The notes below the pieces were generated by a model. The model was not told the DNA's origin. It saw nothing but the letters and a program-made list of their open reading frames with translations, and did not search any database. 7,238 nucleotides of DNA from Bacteroidota bacterium (GTDB taxonomy: Bacteria > Bacteroidota > Rhodothermia > Rhodothermales > Rubricoccaceae): assembly GCA_022564455.1 (NCBI GenBank), contig JADFLK010000107.1:1-7238 (forward strand). The letters are read 5' to 3'. Each line of letters opens with the position of its first letter. Position 1 is the first letter of the stretch. This document shows positions 6,594-7,238 of the stretch, piece after piece. The position numbers and the translations under genes were made by a program.

Positions 6594-6642
6594 CAACCAA
6601 CTTCCACCGTTCACCATCCATCCTTCAACATTCCGCCTTCCC
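6594..6642 (+). repeat. Degenerate pyrimidine-rich 7-bp repeat, array 2 (fur leader)
   Basis: Seven consecutive heptamers: CAACCAA, CTTCCAC, CGTTCAC, CATCCAT, CCTTCAA, CATTCCG, CCTTCCC. The first and fifth positions are C in all seven; the consensus is CNTTCAN. Its reverse complement, GTGAANG, matches the purine-rich arrays on either side, so this array is in inverted orientation. It ends 2 nt before the proposed fur ATG and leaves no Shine-Dalgarno sequence. Confidence 0.5.
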
Positions 6643-6644
6643 CG

Positions 6645-7157
6645 ATGCCCGTCCCGCAAACACAGCTCGACGAAGTCCACAGGCTCTTTGCCGACTTCCT
6701 CAAGGCGCGTGGACAGCGGCGAACCTCCGAGCGCTTTGCCGTGCTGGACGCACTGTACACCTCGGGCGAGCACCTCGACGCGGATGCGCTCTACGCCCGC
6801 CTCAAAGAAGACGGTGCAAGCGTAAGCCGGGCAACGGTGTACAACACGCTGGAGCTGCTCATTGAGTGCGACCTCGTCGTGAAGCATCAGTTCGGGAAAA
6901 CGCAAGCACGTTACGAGCGCTCGTTCGCCTACTGGCAGCACGACCACCTGCTGTGCATCGACTGTGGGGAAATCTTTGAGTTCTGCGATCCGCGCCTGCA
7001 GAGCATTCAGGATACCGTAGCCGAGATCTACGGCTTCGAGATCGCGCAGCACGCCCTGAATATGTACGGCCACTGCCGCCGGGAGAACTGCGAGCGGAAG
7101 GAGGGAATGGAAGCAAGAGGGAATAAGGGGAAAGAAGGACTGAGATTGGAGTTCTGA
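6645..7157 (+). CDS. Fur-family metal-dependent transcriptional regulator
   Basis: A cytoplasmic DNA-binding repressor of 170 residues; the family usually has 135-160. The N-terminal winged helix runs through LKARGQRRTSERFAVLDAL (19-37), and the recognition region is SVSRATVYNTLELL (59-72). Metal-site residues include His43 (EHLDADALY), Glu91, His99/Asp100/His101 (WQHDHLLC), Glu112 and His136. The structural zinc cysteines are C104/C107 (CIDC) and C144/C149 (CRRENC). Gln98 stands where E. coli Fur has a histidine (HHHDH). Fur, Zur or PerR function cannot be decided from sequence. ATG 6645 is preferred. A GTG at 6531 in this frame would add 38 residues encoded by repeat DNA overlapping tmk. 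Residues 153-170 (EGMEARGNKGKEGLRLEF) come from purine-rich repeat-like DNA beyond the conserved domain. It may be co-transcribed with tmk. No Fur box was recognised nearby. Confidence 0.9.
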   Translation: MPVPQTQLDEVHRLFADFLKARGQRRTSERFAVLDALYTSGEHLDADALYARLKEDGASVSRATVYNTLELLIECDLVVKHQFGKTQARYERSFAYWQHDHLLCIDCGEIFEFCDPRLQSIQDTVAEIYGFEIAQHALNMYGHCRRENCERKEGMEARGNKGKEGLRLEF

Positions 7158-7218
7158 AGACGAGAAGACAGAGGGCAGAGAACGGAGAACGGGGTCAGGG
7201 GACAGGGGTGAGTGGACG
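7157..7218 (+). repeat. Degenerate purine-rich 7-bp tandem repeat, array 3 (downstream of fur)
   Basis: Units in order: AAGACGA, GAAGACA, GAGGGCA, GAGAACG, GAGAAC (one base short), GGGGTCA, GGGGACA, GGGGTGA, GTGGACG. The consensus is GRGRACR. Weaker copies can be followed back to about 7129 inside the end of fur. No terminator is visible here. The composition is almost wholly purine on the plus strand. Confidence 0.55.
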
Positions 7219-7224
7219 TTCTTC

Positions 7225-7238
7225 CAAAATCGAAAATC
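7225..7238 (+). repeat. AAAATCG repeat cut by the window edge
   Basis: AAAATCG (7226-7232) is followed directly by AAAATC (7233-7238). This is a second kind of 7-bp unit, beginning just after array 3 and possibly continuing beyond the window. Two copies are too few to be sure. Confidence 0.3.

Noticed and set aside
6531..6644. Longer Fur N-terminus from the GTG at 6531
   Set aside because: The added 38 residues come from repeat DNA and the tmk 3' end, are low in complexity, and precede the normal Fur N-terminus. ATG 6645 gives a standard start.
6531..7238. CRISPR array or mobile element as the source of the repeats
   Set aside because: The units are 7 bp, degenerate and contiguous without spacers. 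There is no transposase and no terminal inverted repeats with target duplication.

Overview
The window suggests a GC-rich member of the Bacteroidota/FCB group, possibly Rhodothermota-like. No marker gene settles this. The clues are two exported proteins whose predicted signal-peptide cleavage leaves an N-terminal glutamine (the Bacteroidetes 'Q-rule'), a TPR protein of a type I associate with Bacteroidota, mostly weak Shine-Dalgarno sequences, and an M6-type secreted metalloprotease.

Minus strand, right to left: a compact cluster reads leftward from about 5690. It holds a protein with twelve TPR repeats (4188-5609), shikimate dehydrogenase aroE (3304-4191, TTG start overlapping the TPR stop by 4 nt), the laccase-domain protein pgeF/YfiH (2602-3279) and a secreted M6-like zinc metalloprotease (493-2571). 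Gaps are -4, 24 and 30 nt, so one transcript is likely. A TTGCAT-N17-TATAAT promoter lies at 5688-5716. After 277 nt without a convincing gene (216-492), a further exported protein starts at a GTG at 215 and leaves the window at its left edge.

Plus strand: thymidylate kinase tmk (5915-6568) and a Fur-family metal-dependent regulator (6645-7157) read rightward, divergent from the TPR cluster. The TPR-tmk gap carries the TPR promoter and a perfect 12-bp palindrome just before the tmk start.

The genes are mostly housekeeping (dTDP supply, shikimate pathway, cell-wall/nucleoside housekeeping, metal regulation) plus two exported proteins. I do not see a new defence or mobile system. The most unusual structure is a family of degenerate 7-bp repeats: purine-rich at the 3' end of tmk, its complementary pyrimidine-rich form immediately before the fur start codon, and purine-rich again over and beyond the fur 3' end. 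The last residues of Tmk and Fur appear to be encoded by this repeat-like DNA. The M6-like protease also has an altered third-ligand region in its zinc motif.
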